Assembly (NCBI RefSeq): GCF_001544095.1
Contig: NZ_BCPT01000005.1
Span: forward strand, 62,001 to 126,000
Origin: Enterococcus casseliflavus NBRC 100478
GTDB taxonomy: Bacteria > Bacillota > Bacilli > Lactobacillales > Enterococcaceae
DNA length: 64,000 nt
Direction: 5' to 3'
Shown here: positions 49,405 to 58,581 of the stretch, one piece after another
Position numbering within the stretch: the stretch's first letter is position 1
Layout of the letters: the number at the start of each line of letters is the position of its first letter
Position numbers and translations under genes: made by a program
The notes under the pieces: generated by a model
Told to the model about the DNA's origin: nothing
What the model saw: only the letters and a program-made list of their open reading frames with translations
Database searches by the model: none

Positions 49405-50604
49405 TTACTTTTCAAGCTCTTCAAACAGCAATTTTTTATCGGAAAGCTGATAAACTTGATTATGCAGATCGTCAAATAAATGAATCACATTTTCTTTCGT
49501 CTCGTTCACTTCAAAAAGAATCTCTTTGGCACGATCATGAATCCCATCGATCCGCATTTCTGTTGTACGGATCATTCGTTCAGATTCGATTTTCGCTTCT
49601 TGAATCGTGCGATTCGCTTTTCTTCTAGCAAAGACTAAGACCTCGCTGATTTCTGTTTGGAACTGCTCGTTTTCGATTTGTAGGGCTGCATTTTCTTCCC
49701 TTAATGCTTCGATTGTCGCCTGAAGCTCTGCGACTTCTTCATTTGATTCGCTAGCTGATCCATTTGCAGCAAGCTCTTCTTTTTCTGCCAATTGCTGTTT
49801 CAAATCAGCAATTACCTCTTGCAGCTGCTGGATTTCTTGCCGCTTCAAGGTCCATTCAGCGCGTTCCTTTTCGTAAGTTTGTTTCTCTTGTTGCTCTTTT
49901 TCTTGCTGAACAGCTAACTTGGCTTCTAATTGCTGGATTTTTACTTCAAGTTTTTCTGTATCTACTTTTGCAAGCTGCTCTTCTAGGTCTTTGACTTTCT
50001 TATTCGCTTCTACTAGCGAAGCTTTTAATTCTTTTGCCTCTGCTTCTTGTTGAGCCACTACCTTCTGCTGTTTTTTTAACTGATTTTTTTCTTCCTGTAG
50101 TTGCTCATTTTCTAAAATCAATTCTTTGATTTCAAAAGATAAATTTTCAATCATATGATCCTTTTCTTGTTCTTTTGACTCTTGCTTATTTGTCTGGTTT
50201 GTACTCAATTCTTTCTCCATACGTTCTCCTTTATCTTCAACGAGTTGACTATCCTTGGCGTAGCTATCACGGTTGCCAGAGGACTTTTGCTGCACTGCTA
50301 TCTTTTTGACACTTTGCTCTTTCTGCTGATCTCCAGCCACTCTTTGGTGAGAAATCGGTTTTGCGAAAGTTTGTGCGACAGGTTTTACTGCTTCTTTCTG
50401 GGTTTTAGGGAGTTCATTGTCTGCTGGTCGATTGGTCTCGTCCTCATTTTTTTCAGGGGTAGCCTTTGCGGACCCTTGATCCTCAACGATTCCCTCTTCT
50501 TGATTTGTCTCCTCAAATTCATTCAGCTCTTCTATGGATAATTGATTCACTTCATCCATTAGCTTTTGGGCAGAAAACCAACCTTTGTTTTTCTTTTTCA
50601 TCAT
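49405..50604 (-). CDS. Coiled-coil protein with DivIVA-like C-terminus, unknown function
   Basis: A 399-residue highly charged protein. About 1-22 is basic (KKKNKGWFSAQKLMDE), 23-145 is acidic and Lys/Gln-rich low complexity, and 145-310 is a long coiled coil with Leu/Glu/Gln heptads. About 310-399 (SEVLVFARRKANRTIQEAKIESERMIRTTEM) resembles DivIVA-type C-terminal helices. It has no signal peptide or TM. The start overlaps the stop of the upstream two-TM gene, so the two are coupled. A scaffold role at the cell envelope is a guess. Confidence 0.65.
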   Translation of the reverse strand: MMKKKNKGWFSAQKLMDEVNQLSIEELNEFEETNQEEGIVEDQGSAKATPEKNEDETNRPADNELPKTQKEAVKPVAQTFAKPISHQRVAGDQQKEQSVKKIAVQQKSSGNRDSYAKDSQLVEDKGERMEKELSTNQTNKQESKEQEKDHMIENLSFEIKELILENEQLQEEKNQLKKQQKVVAQQEAEAKELKASLVEANKKVKDLEEQLAKVDTEKLEVKIQQLEAKLAVQQEKEQQEKQTYEKERAEWTLKRQEIQQLQEVIADLKQQLAEKEELAANGSASESNEEVAELQATIEALREENAALQIENEQFQTEISEVLVFARRKANRTIQEAKIESERMIRTTEMRIDGIHDRAKEILFEVNETKENVIHLFDDLHNQVYQLSDKKLLFEELEK

Positions 50605-51455
50605 TAATTTTTCACACTGCCTTTTTGTTCATTTGTATTGATCGTTTCACTTTGATCCGTTTGAGGAGTAGACGATATGCTCTCGCTCCTCTCGTTGTTG
50701 GCTACTTCTTGAGCATCAGTGTTTGGGAATCTGCGTTCTAAAAGGGTCCAGACCCCATTCTCGTCACGAATGATCGTTTGCTCAAAGGACTGATCAGAAT
50801 CCTTGGAAAATTGGACAGAGAAGGTTCCTTGGGTGATCAGGGGAACGTTCTGCATATCATGGAGTAGACGAGAAAAATTCTCTTCCCATCCGTTTAAGTC
50901 ATCAATTGATGGTAATTTGCTAGATAGAACAATGGAGATTTCTTGCAAAGGCTGATCAACAAAAATCATCGCTACAGTGCGACCTAGATATGGTGATAAC
51001 TGATAGGCCAACTCATATTCAGCTGCAAACTGTGCTTCACGATCATTGGAGACGAGTAAATGCTCCCAATCAATCGCTTCAAAAGAAAAGCCGTTCTCAG
51101 GATATGCAAAAATCGGCATCCGCACCCATTCCGTTTGTTCAGTTCTTAGCGCGAAGACTTCCTCTTTCAATTGACTGGTTTCTTCTTGCAGCTTTTGCAA
51201 ATGAATGCCGCCTGTCAGCTGAAAAACTGTTAGTAGCAAGACACTTACGATTATGGCACTACTGCAGCCCAATAAAATTAGCAGGTGCCCACTGCGCAGG
51301 TTGTGCTTAAATAAACGCAGTTTCCTTTTGGCTAAAGCATCTGACGACAGCTGCCTTTCAACTTTTCTTAATAAATATTCTCGATACAATCGCCAACCGA
51401 TGATACTACCTGCTCCAATGGCAAGCAGTATCATCCCAATACAGATAAAAATCAC
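50604..51455 (-). CDS. Two-TM membrane protein with an extracytoplasmic domain, unknown function
   Basis: A 283-residue protein. TM1 at about 1-22, a basic cytoplasmic loop (LYREYLLRKVERQLSSDALAKRKLRLFKHN), TM2 at about 55-78, then an outside domain of about 170 residues that begins with a short coiled coil (LQKLQEETSQLKEEVFALRTEQ). It ends in a Gln/Ser/Thr-rich tail. No family recognised. It is the second gene from the end of the lepB-containing cluster and overlaps the coiled-coil gene. Confidence 0.65.
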   Translation of the reverse strand: MIFICIGMILLAIGAGSIIGWRLYREYLLRKVERQLSSDALAKRKLRLFKHNLRSGHLLILLGCSSAIIVSVLLLTVFQLTGGIHLQKLQEETSQLKEEVFALRTEQTEWVRMPIFAYPENGFSFEAIDWEHLLVSNDREAQFAAEYELAYQLSPYLGRTVAMIFVDQPLQEISIVLSSKLPSIDDLNGWEENFSRLLHDMQNVPLITQGTFSVQFSKDSDQSFEQTIIRDENGVWTLLERRFPNTDAQEVANNERSESISSTPQTDQSETINTNEQKGSVKN

Positions 51456-51576
51456 AGTCTCTTCCTTCCATCAAAACTAAAATTCGTTTTATTCATCCAT
51501 TTTGATACAAACTTAGTCTCGTTGATATGTTGCAAGAAATGAATCATCGCAAACTTCCTTTCAAAAAGCTGATGTG

Positions 51577-52056
51577 TCAGAAGAACGTGGTCACCACACC
51601 ATAAAAGGTTTTACTTGAAATGATTCCAAATTCTCTACTATCACTTGAAGTGAGCAGTGCATCGCCAACGACAAAGTACTCATCTTCTTTGAGGTACCCC
51701 CGAATCGGCAACGCCTCAACGGCTTCATCCTTCACAGTGATCATAAATGAAAAATCAAAGTCAGTATCCTCCGCCCCAATCAACAACCGCTCCTGTGTAC
51801 GAACGAAGGAATCCCCCGGCACACCAATCACTCTCTTGATCAAAAATTTTCCTTCCTGTTCGAAAGCGATCAGCTGATAGCGATTTGGCTGGCGCTTTTT
51901 ATGAATCAGCACAACTTGTCGATCCTCGATCGTCGGCAGCATGGACGTTCCTCTGACTAACGCCAGTCGATACGGCTGAAGAAACGCAATAAGCAAAAGG
52001 ACCATCAAAAAGATACCGCTGATAGGAAGACCTATTTGTCTATGCCTTTTACTCAT
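51577..52056 (-). CDS. lepB: Signal peptidase I
   Basis: Type I signal peptidase releasing exported proteins. The 159-residue protein has one N-terminal TM (about 12-28). The catalytic Ser is in RGTSMLPTIEDRQVVLI and the Lys in FLIKRVIGVPGDSF, with GDALLTSSDSREFG as the third box. It lies 18 bases after the glucosaminidase-CHAP gene, so it may have a dedicated role in processing envelope proteins of this cluster; general secretion is the default view. Confidence 0.92.
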   Translation of the reverse strand: MSKRHRQIGLPISGIFLMVLLLIAFLQPYRLALVRGTSMLPTIEDRQVVLIHKKRQPNRYQLIAFEQEGKFLIKRVIGVPGDSFVRTQERLLIGAEDTDFDFSFMITVKDEAVEALPIRGYLKEDEYFVVGDALLTSSDSREFGIISSKTFYGVVTTFF

Positions 52057-52074
52057 ATTGCCAGCCCTCCATCC

Positions 52075-54126
52075 TTATTTTGGCATAATATATGAAACAC
52101 TTGATGAGTGCGCCAATTCATTGCTGATCACGCGATAAGAGATTGTGGTTCCACCATAGACATTTCCTTCTGAAACCAAAATACCATTTGGACCAACGGC
52201 TTCAACAAAAGCGACATGACCATAACGAGGATCAGATCCAGCTGTTCCAGGTGCAAAAGAGATCATACTACCTGCTTTAGGCGTTTGACTGACGTTGTAA
52301 CCTAAACGTCGTCCGGTATTGCCCCATTGACCACCATTTCCCATGTAGTCATCTACTTGACCGCCTAATTGACTCACCCGATTGAACACATACCAAGTAC
52401 ATTGTCCAACAGGATACGAACCAGAAAGATTGTAGTCACGACCGTTGTATTCTGGAAATGTCATGAGGGAGCGATACTCTTCTGGAATTTGTTCTTTTCC
52501 TTGGATAAACAAGCCTGTTTCTGTTGCGATCACTTGGTCATATTGCGTCAATCCATAGACCGCAATCAGTGAATTGATTTTTTTACTATAATTAACATCG
52601 GTCGCATAAGTGCCCGTCAAAGCATCTGCTGCCCGAAGATAGTTTTTTGATTCAGAGCGCCACACGTCTTGATAAAAGGTTGGATTTCCAGTGATTCCTC
52701 CGCGAATCAATTTGACATAATCCGCCATCGAATCTCGATAACTTGAATAGGAACGAAAGGCTGCTTGAATTTGGAATAGTTCTCCGTTGCCTTTATCTTC
52801 CATTGTTGGTAAAGTCACGCTGCTTCCTTGGTAACTGCCTTTGATCCCAAAAAGGTTATAATGGGGACTGCTGGAAAGCCCGCTGTCGCCACTGCCGCTT
52901 TCAAGGATCGCTTGCGCGATCAATACAGAAGCAAAGACATCGTATTCTTGCCCTAAGCTTTGGGCTTCTTGTGCCAATGTTTCAATAAACGTCTGGGTCT
53001 TTTGATTCACTGTAAATTCGTAAGGGGCTGGATATTCAGTAACTAGCTTTTCGCCATATGTAGCCAATTCAGGATTTGATAGCCGTCTGATCGATAGCGG
53101 CTCTTCGATTGAAACCCGCTGAACTTCGATGGCAGTTTTCGTTGGCTCTTCTTGATTTGTCACTAAACTTGCTTGGTAACCATCTGCGAGGTAGATACCG
53201 ATTAACTTATTTGCGTCATATAAAAGATCCCCCGGTTGTAATTGTTCAACCTGCTGTTCTTTTTCTATCCAGCTAGCTTTTCCTTCTATAACCGCTTTGA
53301 TCCGTTCATTGATCCATTCGTCCATTGTCGATGGTTCTTCTAGTTCACCAATTTGCCCGATGATCTCGTAGACCAATGCCGCTTGCCATTGGGCATCATA
53401 ATCAGCTAATATTGGCAAGGTGAAATCTAACAGATTCGAATCTGCGATCTTCGCTGTCCGAAAACTCTCTGGTAAATCAATGGTACGTCCATCATAAAAA
53501 GAATTTTTCAAGTGAGAAGTAGCATCTGGTGATTGAACGACAGGGTTTATTACTTGCTCAGGTGCAATAATCGGAGGTGTTTTCGGCTCCTCTTTTTTTG
53601 CATTTTCAGTATTTTCGTTGCTCTCAGTTGAAATTTCATTTTCTTTTGGTGCCAATGACTCATCAATCAAGTCGGTCTCTTTTGGCTTGTTCTCTGTTTC
53701 TACTTCTAGATCGTCCGTTTCAGCATCTAGTTTTTCCTCTTCCTCGGAAGGTTCCGTGGACTCAGATTCGTCTAGTTCGGTCGTTTCCGCTGACTCGATC
53801 GTTTGTGTTGAGTCTGATTCTTCAGACGAATCAAGAGATTCTACAACGGGATCTGCTGTTTCTGAATCCATAAGCGGTTCATTTGATTCGGAGGATAACT
53901 TGGTCGAGTCCTCCGTTTGCTCTTTGCTGACGTCTTCTTGACTTTCTTGGTCTTCTGCTGCCGATGAATCTTGGTCATCAAGTTGCTGTTGGACATTTGT
54001 ATTTTCTGAATAGTTATCAGGCTGAGGGCTTTCTTTCGCCAGCAATACGGGAGAAACAAAAAGTTGGCTTGCTAAAATCCCAGCACTGAATACTGTCAGA
54101 TATGACTTCTTTTTTTTACTCTTCAT
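52075..54126 (-). CDS. Exported peptidoglycan hydrolase: glucosaminidase plus CHAP domain
   Basis: A 683-residue secreted cell-wall enzyme. Signal peptide (about 1-31), a Ser/Glu/Asp-rich linker (about 32-190), a central region with IDLPESFRTAKI and a weakly defined segment (200-370), an N-acetylglucosaminidase domain (about 375-530; LIAQAILESGSGDSGLSSSP, NLFGIKGSY) and a C-terminal CHAP amidase/endopeptidase domain. CHAP has its Cys in YPVGQCTWYVFNR and its His in RYGHVAFVEAV. It cuts both glycan and probably peptide bonds of peptidoglycan. It is first in the cluster with lepB. Confidence 0.9.
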   Translation of the reverse strand: MKSKKKKSYLTVFSAGILASQLFVSPVLLAKESPQPDNYSENTNVQQQLDDQDSSAAEDQESQEDVSKEQTEDSTKLSSESNEPLMDSETADPVVESLDSSEESDSTQTIESAETTELDESESTEPSEEEEKLDAETDDLEVETENKPKETDLIDESLAPKENEISTESNENTENAKKEEPKTPPIIAPEQVINPVVQSPDATSHLKNSFYDGRTIDLPESFRTAKIADSNLLDFTLPILADYDAQWQAALVYEIIGQIGELEEPSTMDEWINERIKAVIEGKASWIEKEQQVEQLQPGDLLYDANKLIGIYLADGYQASLVTNQEEPTKTAIEVQRVSIEEPLSIRRLSNPELATYGEKLVTEYPAPYEFTVNQKTQTFIETLAQEAQSLGQEYDVFASVLIAQAILESGSGDSGLSSSPHYNLFGIKGSYQGSSVTLPTMEDKGNGELFQIQAAFRSYSSYRDSMADYVKLIRGGITGNPTFYQDVWRSESKNYLRAADALTGTYATDVNYSKKINSLIAVYGLTQYDQVIATETGLFIQGKEQIPEEYRSLMTFPEYNGRDYNLSGSYPVGQCTWYVFNRVSQLGGQVDDYMGNGGQWGNTGRRLGYNVSQTPKAGSMISFAPGTAGSDPRYGHVAFVEAVGPNGILVSEGNVYGGTTISYRVISNELAHSSSVSYIMPK

Positions 54127-54331
54127 ACAGTTTCCTTTCTCTTGTTTCAGCTGGCATCATTGGTTTTGAACAAAACCTGACGAACTGATTCAAAGCTGCT
54201 TGAATAGTTTTTGCACGAGTTTAGGTGAACTCTATCTCTTCGCGGTTATTATGAAGCAAGCGTGATCTACCGCAAAAAAACGGTAAAACCCACTGCTTTT
54301 CAAGCGATTTACTCACTATCTTCCTATCAAG

Positions 54332-54366
54332 AATGGAAGCTGTCATAGGCGTCAACAGCTTCCATT
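54332..54366. other. Inverted repeat downstream of the WxL operon
   Basis: AATGGAAGCTGT and ACAGCTTCCATT form a 12-bp hairpin with an 11-base loop, 20 bases after the last WxL gene. It lacks a convincing T-run on either strand, so I list it as a hairpin rather than a terminator. Confidence 0.55.
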
Positions 54367-54385
54367 TGATAAGATTGAGCATTGA

Positions 54386-57300
54386 TCATTCGGTAGATGG
54401 GACAAAACTTAACTCCCATTCAATCGTTGCTTGGTAGGTCATGTTACGCGGATTTGATCCAATGGGTACTTCAAGTTTGACACTATCCCCCATCGTCCCC
54501 ATATCCCCGTAGCGCTGAATCCAGGTACCGCTTCCTTCATTTGCATCTGCTTCAGCGATCAAAGCGGGTACCCCAGGATCAAGGATCATTGATTCACTAT
54601 AAGTGGGAGGAATTGCTGAATTGGCAGCATTCGTCAGCATAACTGCATTTTCTAAAATAATTCGTGCCCCCCGAAGTTCTTCTCCTCGATCATTACGAAA
54701 TCCTGCAGCGGATAATGTCGCGTTTAGTTCCCAGCCGGTAAATTGAGCGCGACGGTCAGAAATCTGCACGTAATTTGGCCGTTCCTCAGTTACTGAGCCA
54801 TCTGCACTGCTAAGACGTTGCGGCAATGCCTTGTACTGTTTGGTATCTGCACTTATTGATACATCTCCAAAGCTATACTGGGAGATGAAATCGATACTGA
54901 TAAACCCTAAATGTTCTGGTATATCCGGTTTATTTTCTGGATTCACTTCAATATCTGGCGCGATCGGATCTCGTGGATTCATTGTGGCAATCTCTTGAAC
55001 AACTGTTTCAGCTGTATCAAATTTTCCATTTAAGAAAGCGTAAGCCGTCACCGTATTATGTTTTGTAAACCGATCCCCCTCGGCTAAGGTCAAGCTGAAA
55101 TCACCATTGGCATCTGCTTGAAGATGGAACAAGCTGTTATCATCAAAAGAGGGTGATTGCAGTTGCGGTGCGGGAATCGCTGGATCTCCGTCAAAACGAA
55201 TCACACTATAAGGTGTGGCTTTTCCCCTAATGATTCTTGAGCCTTCCAGTGCCGGGTCTTCCGTTAATGGTTCTAAATGAACCTCGACATCTGGAATATA
55301 TTCAAATAGGATACGTTGTGCTCTTGTGGTAAAATTCGCGCGAAAATGATCAACGATCTCTTGAGAGATGGAAGAAACATTCGAAATCGATGACAAGGTT
55401 GAGGCAAAATTCACTTTTAAATTGAAGATTGGACTCCAACTGAAGTCTGGTTCCTCCGTCAAGTTTCCGTGCCGCCATTGTTTCGCTGCTTGAATATCCA
55501 CATCTAATAGCCCACCGCTGCCGGAGATCGAAATAAGGCTGCTATTTGCTGCATTTCCGGTAACCGCCCTTGTTTTCTCTAAATTGATGCGTTGTGCATC
55601 CGCAAAAGTGAAGGTTGAGGCCGAGCTCAAAAATGTCATCAAGGAATGAGAGGGATTGGTTCCGTCTGACTTAATATCCAAGATTCCTTCTTTAGCAACA
55701 ATAAATGTGGCGGCACCGGCTACATGGATCACTCCGGATGTGGTGGTCCCTTGATTCACTGCATCAATTTCGACACTGCTTTTATTTCCAATAAGCATCG
55801 TGCTTCCAGCACCCATGTAGATAATGTTATAGCCCCATCCATTGAGGCTTGTGGTACGTCCGTCAGCTTTGATTACCACTTTGCTATCCTCAGACATTTC
55901 AAAGTGGGCGCCGCTAGCATACATACTGATTGCGGGGGAGCTGGCTCGAGCATTCAAATGAAGCTCGGATCGATTACCGATATCGATCCGACCATTTTGA
56001 ATGTAAATATTTGCCCCAAAGGCTTCTCCTCCTGTGCCAGCTGTTCGCAAGGTCATTTTCACATCATCGCCAATAATCATTCGACCCGTTGCATAGTACA
56101 AATAAATATTTCCCGCATTAATCGTTGACATGTCAACTACTGCGTTATCGAGAACTTCTAATTGGGTTATTTCCATATTTACCTGATTCGTTGCGTTGAT
56201 CGTTTGTACTCGTCCTGATCGGGACGTATACGTCGGTGATTGATGCGATGTTACCTCGCCAGACATAACGACAGGTGTTGCGTGCGAGTGAATCAATTGA
56301 TTTCCCGCATTGGTCAAATTATGGTAGCGCATTCTGGATAGATTCTGTTGTGGAATGCTCATATTCGTAAAATTCATGAAGCCATAATAGTTGCCATGAA
56401 CGATATCGATATTTTGGTACGTGATGTCCCACGGCGTTGCACTATTGACGGTACTATCATAAAATCCGACTGCAACAGCTCTAAAGTCGATTTGATACCC
56501 ATTGCCTTCGATCACAAGCGTTCTTGAAATTCCAGAAGCATTGGTCCAAATATAGGCTAATCCATTTGTAGGGTTGGAAGTTGCACTTCCCGCAGCCACT
56601 CCAGAAACTCCTTGAGTAGGATTATCCGAAGATTCAAAGTCATTTACGATATTGATATAATTTACATCTTTATTCACGATTGCCGCCATAAATTCTTGCC
56701 AGTTGGAAACATCCCGGTGACTGATTTCGTTTAACGGTGTGACCGGTTCTGTCAATTGGGCAATCGCTTCTGCTTGATCAGCTTCTGTGTCTTGCTGATT
56801 CTCGTTTAGGTTCGCGTCATTGGAAGGTTGCGTGGTTCGTTCCCCTTCCTGCGGCGTCTCTGATGGTGAGACTTCTGTCTCGATCGTTTCATTATCTGCA
56901 TCATCATCCGAGTCCTCTTCCTCGTCATCTTCTGCCTGTACTTCGATCGTTAGTTCCGCTTCACCTATAACCAGTTGATAATCGCCTATTTTATTAAAGA
57001 CGATAGGAATCTCGAACTCCATTAGCTCTTCATCAAAGGTAAGCGTCCATTCCTGTTCTTCTTCAGACAGCTTTTTACTCTTCACTTCTGCAGCAAATTC
57101 TTCTTCCACGATCGCTGCTTCTTTCGCTACAACCAGCGTAATCTCATCTAACGGTTGGCTTGATACGACGAAAACATCGATCGGTTGATCCACGACACCT
57201 TCAATCACACTAACTGGAAACTGAAAAAAAGGGGTATGGATGTCAAATTCTTTTGTTTGGATCGGTTGTGTTGCTTTATCAAGCAAGGACATGTTATGCG

Positions 57301-57439
57301 TTTCGTCCAATGGTTCAATCGTGTGATCGATGGCGTGGATTTCTGGCAATAGTAAACTGCTCAGACTTGGAAAAAAAGTTTGCACACTTAGCAATCCAAT
57401 AATGATCGCAATTATTACCTTGTGTGGGGTATTCTTCAT
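54386..57439 (-). CDS. Large WxL-domain surface protein with pectate-lyase-like adhesive domain
   Basis: An exported wall protein of about 1017 residues from MKNTPHKVI (57437-57439), which has a GGAAGG/GGTGG site. After the signal peptide (about 1-35) comes an N-terminal region with an acidic linker (about 170-235). A beta-helix-like domain follows (about 240-670: SNWQEFMAAIVNKDVNYINIVND, then repeated short beta strands), then an Ig/CNA-like segment (about 735-835) and a C-terminal WxL domain (about 860-1017). The two WxL signatures are GWELNATL and TIEWELSF. WxL domains bind peptidoglycan non-covalently. It is last in the cluster after the DUF916 anchor. Confidence 0.88.
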   Translation of the reverse strand: MKNTPHKVIIAIIIGLLSVQTFFPSLSSLLLPEIHAIDHTIEPLDETHNMSLLDKATQPIQTKEFDIHTPFFQFPVSVIEGVVDQPIDVFVVSSQPLDEITLVVAKEAAIVEEEFAAEVKSKKLSEEEQEWTLTFDEELMEFEIPIVFNKIGDYQLVIGEAELTIEVQAEDDEEEDSDDDADNETIETEVSPSETPQEGERTTQPSNDANLNENQQDTEADQAEAIAQLTEPVTPLNEISHRDVSNWQEFMAAIVNKDVNYINIVNDFESSDNPTQGVSGVAAGSATSNPTNGLAYIWTNASGISRTLVIEGNGYQIDFRAVAVGFYDSTVNSATPWDITYQNIDIVHGNYYGFMNFTNMSIPQQNLSRMRYHNLTNAGNQLIHSHATPVVMSGEVTSHQSPTYTSRSGRVQTINATNQVNMEITQLEVLDNAVVDMSTINAGNIYLYYATGRMIIGDDVKMTLRTAGTGGEAFGANIYIQNGRIDIGNRSELHLNARASSPAISMYASGAHFEMSEDSKVVIKADGRTTSLNGWGYNIIYMGAGSTMLIGNKSSVEIDAVNQGTTTSGVIHVAGAATFIVAKEGILDIKSDGTNPSHSLMTFLSSASTFTFADAQRINLEKTRAVTGNAANSSLISISGSGGLLDVDIQAAKQWRHGNLTEEPDFSWSPIFNLKVNFASTLSSISNVSSISQEIVDHFRANFTTRAQRILFEYIPDVEVHLEPLTEDPALEGSRIIRGKATPYSVIRFDGDPAIPAPQLQSPSFDDNSLFHLQADANGDFSLTLAEGDRFTKHNTVTAYAFLNGKFDTAETVVQEIATMNPRDPIAPDIEVNPENKPDIPEHLGFISIDFISQYSFGDVSISADTKQYKALPQRLSSADGSVTEERPNYVQISDRRAQFTGWELNATLSAAGFRNDRGEELRGARIILENAVMLTNAANSAIPPTYSESMILDPGVPALIAEADANEGSGTWIQRYGDMGTMGDSVKLEVPIGSNPRNMTYQATIEWELSFVPSTE

Positions 57440-57440
57440 T

Positions 57441-58502
57441 TCAACTTTTCCCACCTTCCTTTGCATTTTTTTTCTGACGAACAATTAGGATGATCGCAAG
57501 CAATAGAAACAAGCTGATTAGACCAGCCGTGGCGATCATCCACCAATTGAGTGACGTATCTACAGTGACATCGAGTTCATTTAAGCGGCGAGCATCTTCT
57601 GCCTCTACGCTAAATGTCTGTTCCCAAGACCACTCTTCCTCTCCTGACCGCGCAGTAAGATTCAATACATACTCCCCATTACGAAAACGATCGCCATTCA
57701 AGGGAATTGGGAAATGCATATGTGAATTAGGAGCCATTTGCATCGCTGATTGACTTGTTTCATATAAAATTGTCTCACTGCCAACAGATCGAATTTCAGC
57801 TGTTACTTCCAATTGATTGACAAATGTTGAAGTATAATTTTGGATAACAGCACTAAATACGTTTCGGTAGTTTACTTGATCGGCAAAAACATCAAGCAGT
57901 TCCAATCCCGGATCCGTTGCGGACCGATTGTTGCTTACTACCACACCAATGACATAGGAAAATGCATTCCGAATACCTAATCCTTGTTCAGCAGATTGTG
58001 TTTGCTCCTCTTCCGAAATAACCTCTTTGATTCGAATGCCACCTGCCAAAACCCCTTTAAATTCCTCTTCTGGCATCGTAATCGGTAAAGAAATGATTCG
58101 TTTTTCTAATGGATCGAACGATACGGTTTCAGGCACCTCTACCAGTTCATCAATTGATGCAGGTAAAGTCGGATCAGGGGATTCTGCATCCCTACCATAT
58201 TCCACAACACCATTCACATTCGTAAATGCCGTATGGGCAGAAATTTCTATTTCGATCGCTTGATCAGAACCATTTTCGATCTCTAAAGCCAATTCATCAC
58301 GTTCTCCTGCCCCAAGATTTAAATCGAAATACCCCAATGCCCCTCCTTCCAGCTGACTTTCCGGTAAGATAGGCGTCACATAGAAGTTTAATTCTGATTC
58401 TGTCTGAGCATAGCTCAATCTTGGTGAAAAAAAGAATGATAATAGGATGACCGCATAGGTAACCGTTTTTATCCATTTCATTCTCATACGTTGTTCAGTC
58501 AA
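57441..58502 (-). CDS. WxL-interacting membrane protein (DUF916/DUF3324)
   Basis: A 353-residue membrane protein that binds WxL proteins and peptidoglycan. A signal peptide (about 8-33) is followed by DUF916 (LNFYVTPILPESQLEGGALGYFDLNLGAGERDELALEIEN onward) and DUF3324 (VGVVVSNNRSATDPGLELLDV), then a TM segment (about 318-340) and a short basic tail. The best start is the TTG at 58500-58502, with GGAAGGAG eight bases upstream; the ATG at 58487 is the alternative. A terminator hairpin sits between this site and the preceding WxL gene. Confidence 0.9.
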   Translation of the reverse strand: MTEQRMRMKWIKTVTYAVILLSFFFSPRLSYAQTESELNFYVTPILPESQLEGGALGYFDLNLGAGERDELALEIENGSDQAIEIEISAHTAFTNVNGVVEYGRDAESPDPTLPASIDELVEVPETVSFDPLEKRIISLPITMPEEEFKGVLAGGIRIKEVISEEEQTQSAEQGLGIRNAFSYVIGVVVSNNRSATDPGLELLDVFADQVNYRNVFSAVIQNYTSTFVNQLEVTAEIRSVGSETILYETSQSAMQMAPNSHMHFPIPLNGDRFRNGEYVLNLTARSGEEEWSWEQTFSVEAEDARRLNELDVTVDTSLNWWMIATAGLISLFLLLAIILIVRQKKNAKEGGKS

Positions 58503-58518
58503 AAGTGGTTCTCCTTCC

Positions 58519-58550
58519 AAAAAAGGCAGGAATAATTTACTATTCCTGCC
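58519..58550 (-). terminator. Internal terminator in the WxL operon
   Basis: On the minus strand GGCAGGAATA pairs with TATTCCTGCC around six bases and is followed by TTTTTT, then directly by the ribosome-binding site of the DUF916 gene. Partial termination here would lower expression of the two downstream genes relative to the WxL and LPxTG genes. Confidence 0.85.
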
Positions 58551-58581
58551 AGTTGTTTCTTGTTGCAAGCTATGATCCTTC

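Noticed and set aside
54240-54366. Possible riboswitch or leader between the WxL operon and the CHAP gene
   Set aside because: Only a 12-bp hairpin and a small A/T hairpin are visible, with no conserved riboswitch core that I recognise.
54332-54366. Terminator of the WxL operon
   Set aside because: The hairpin is strong but neither strand has a T-run after it, so it is listed only as an inverted repeat.
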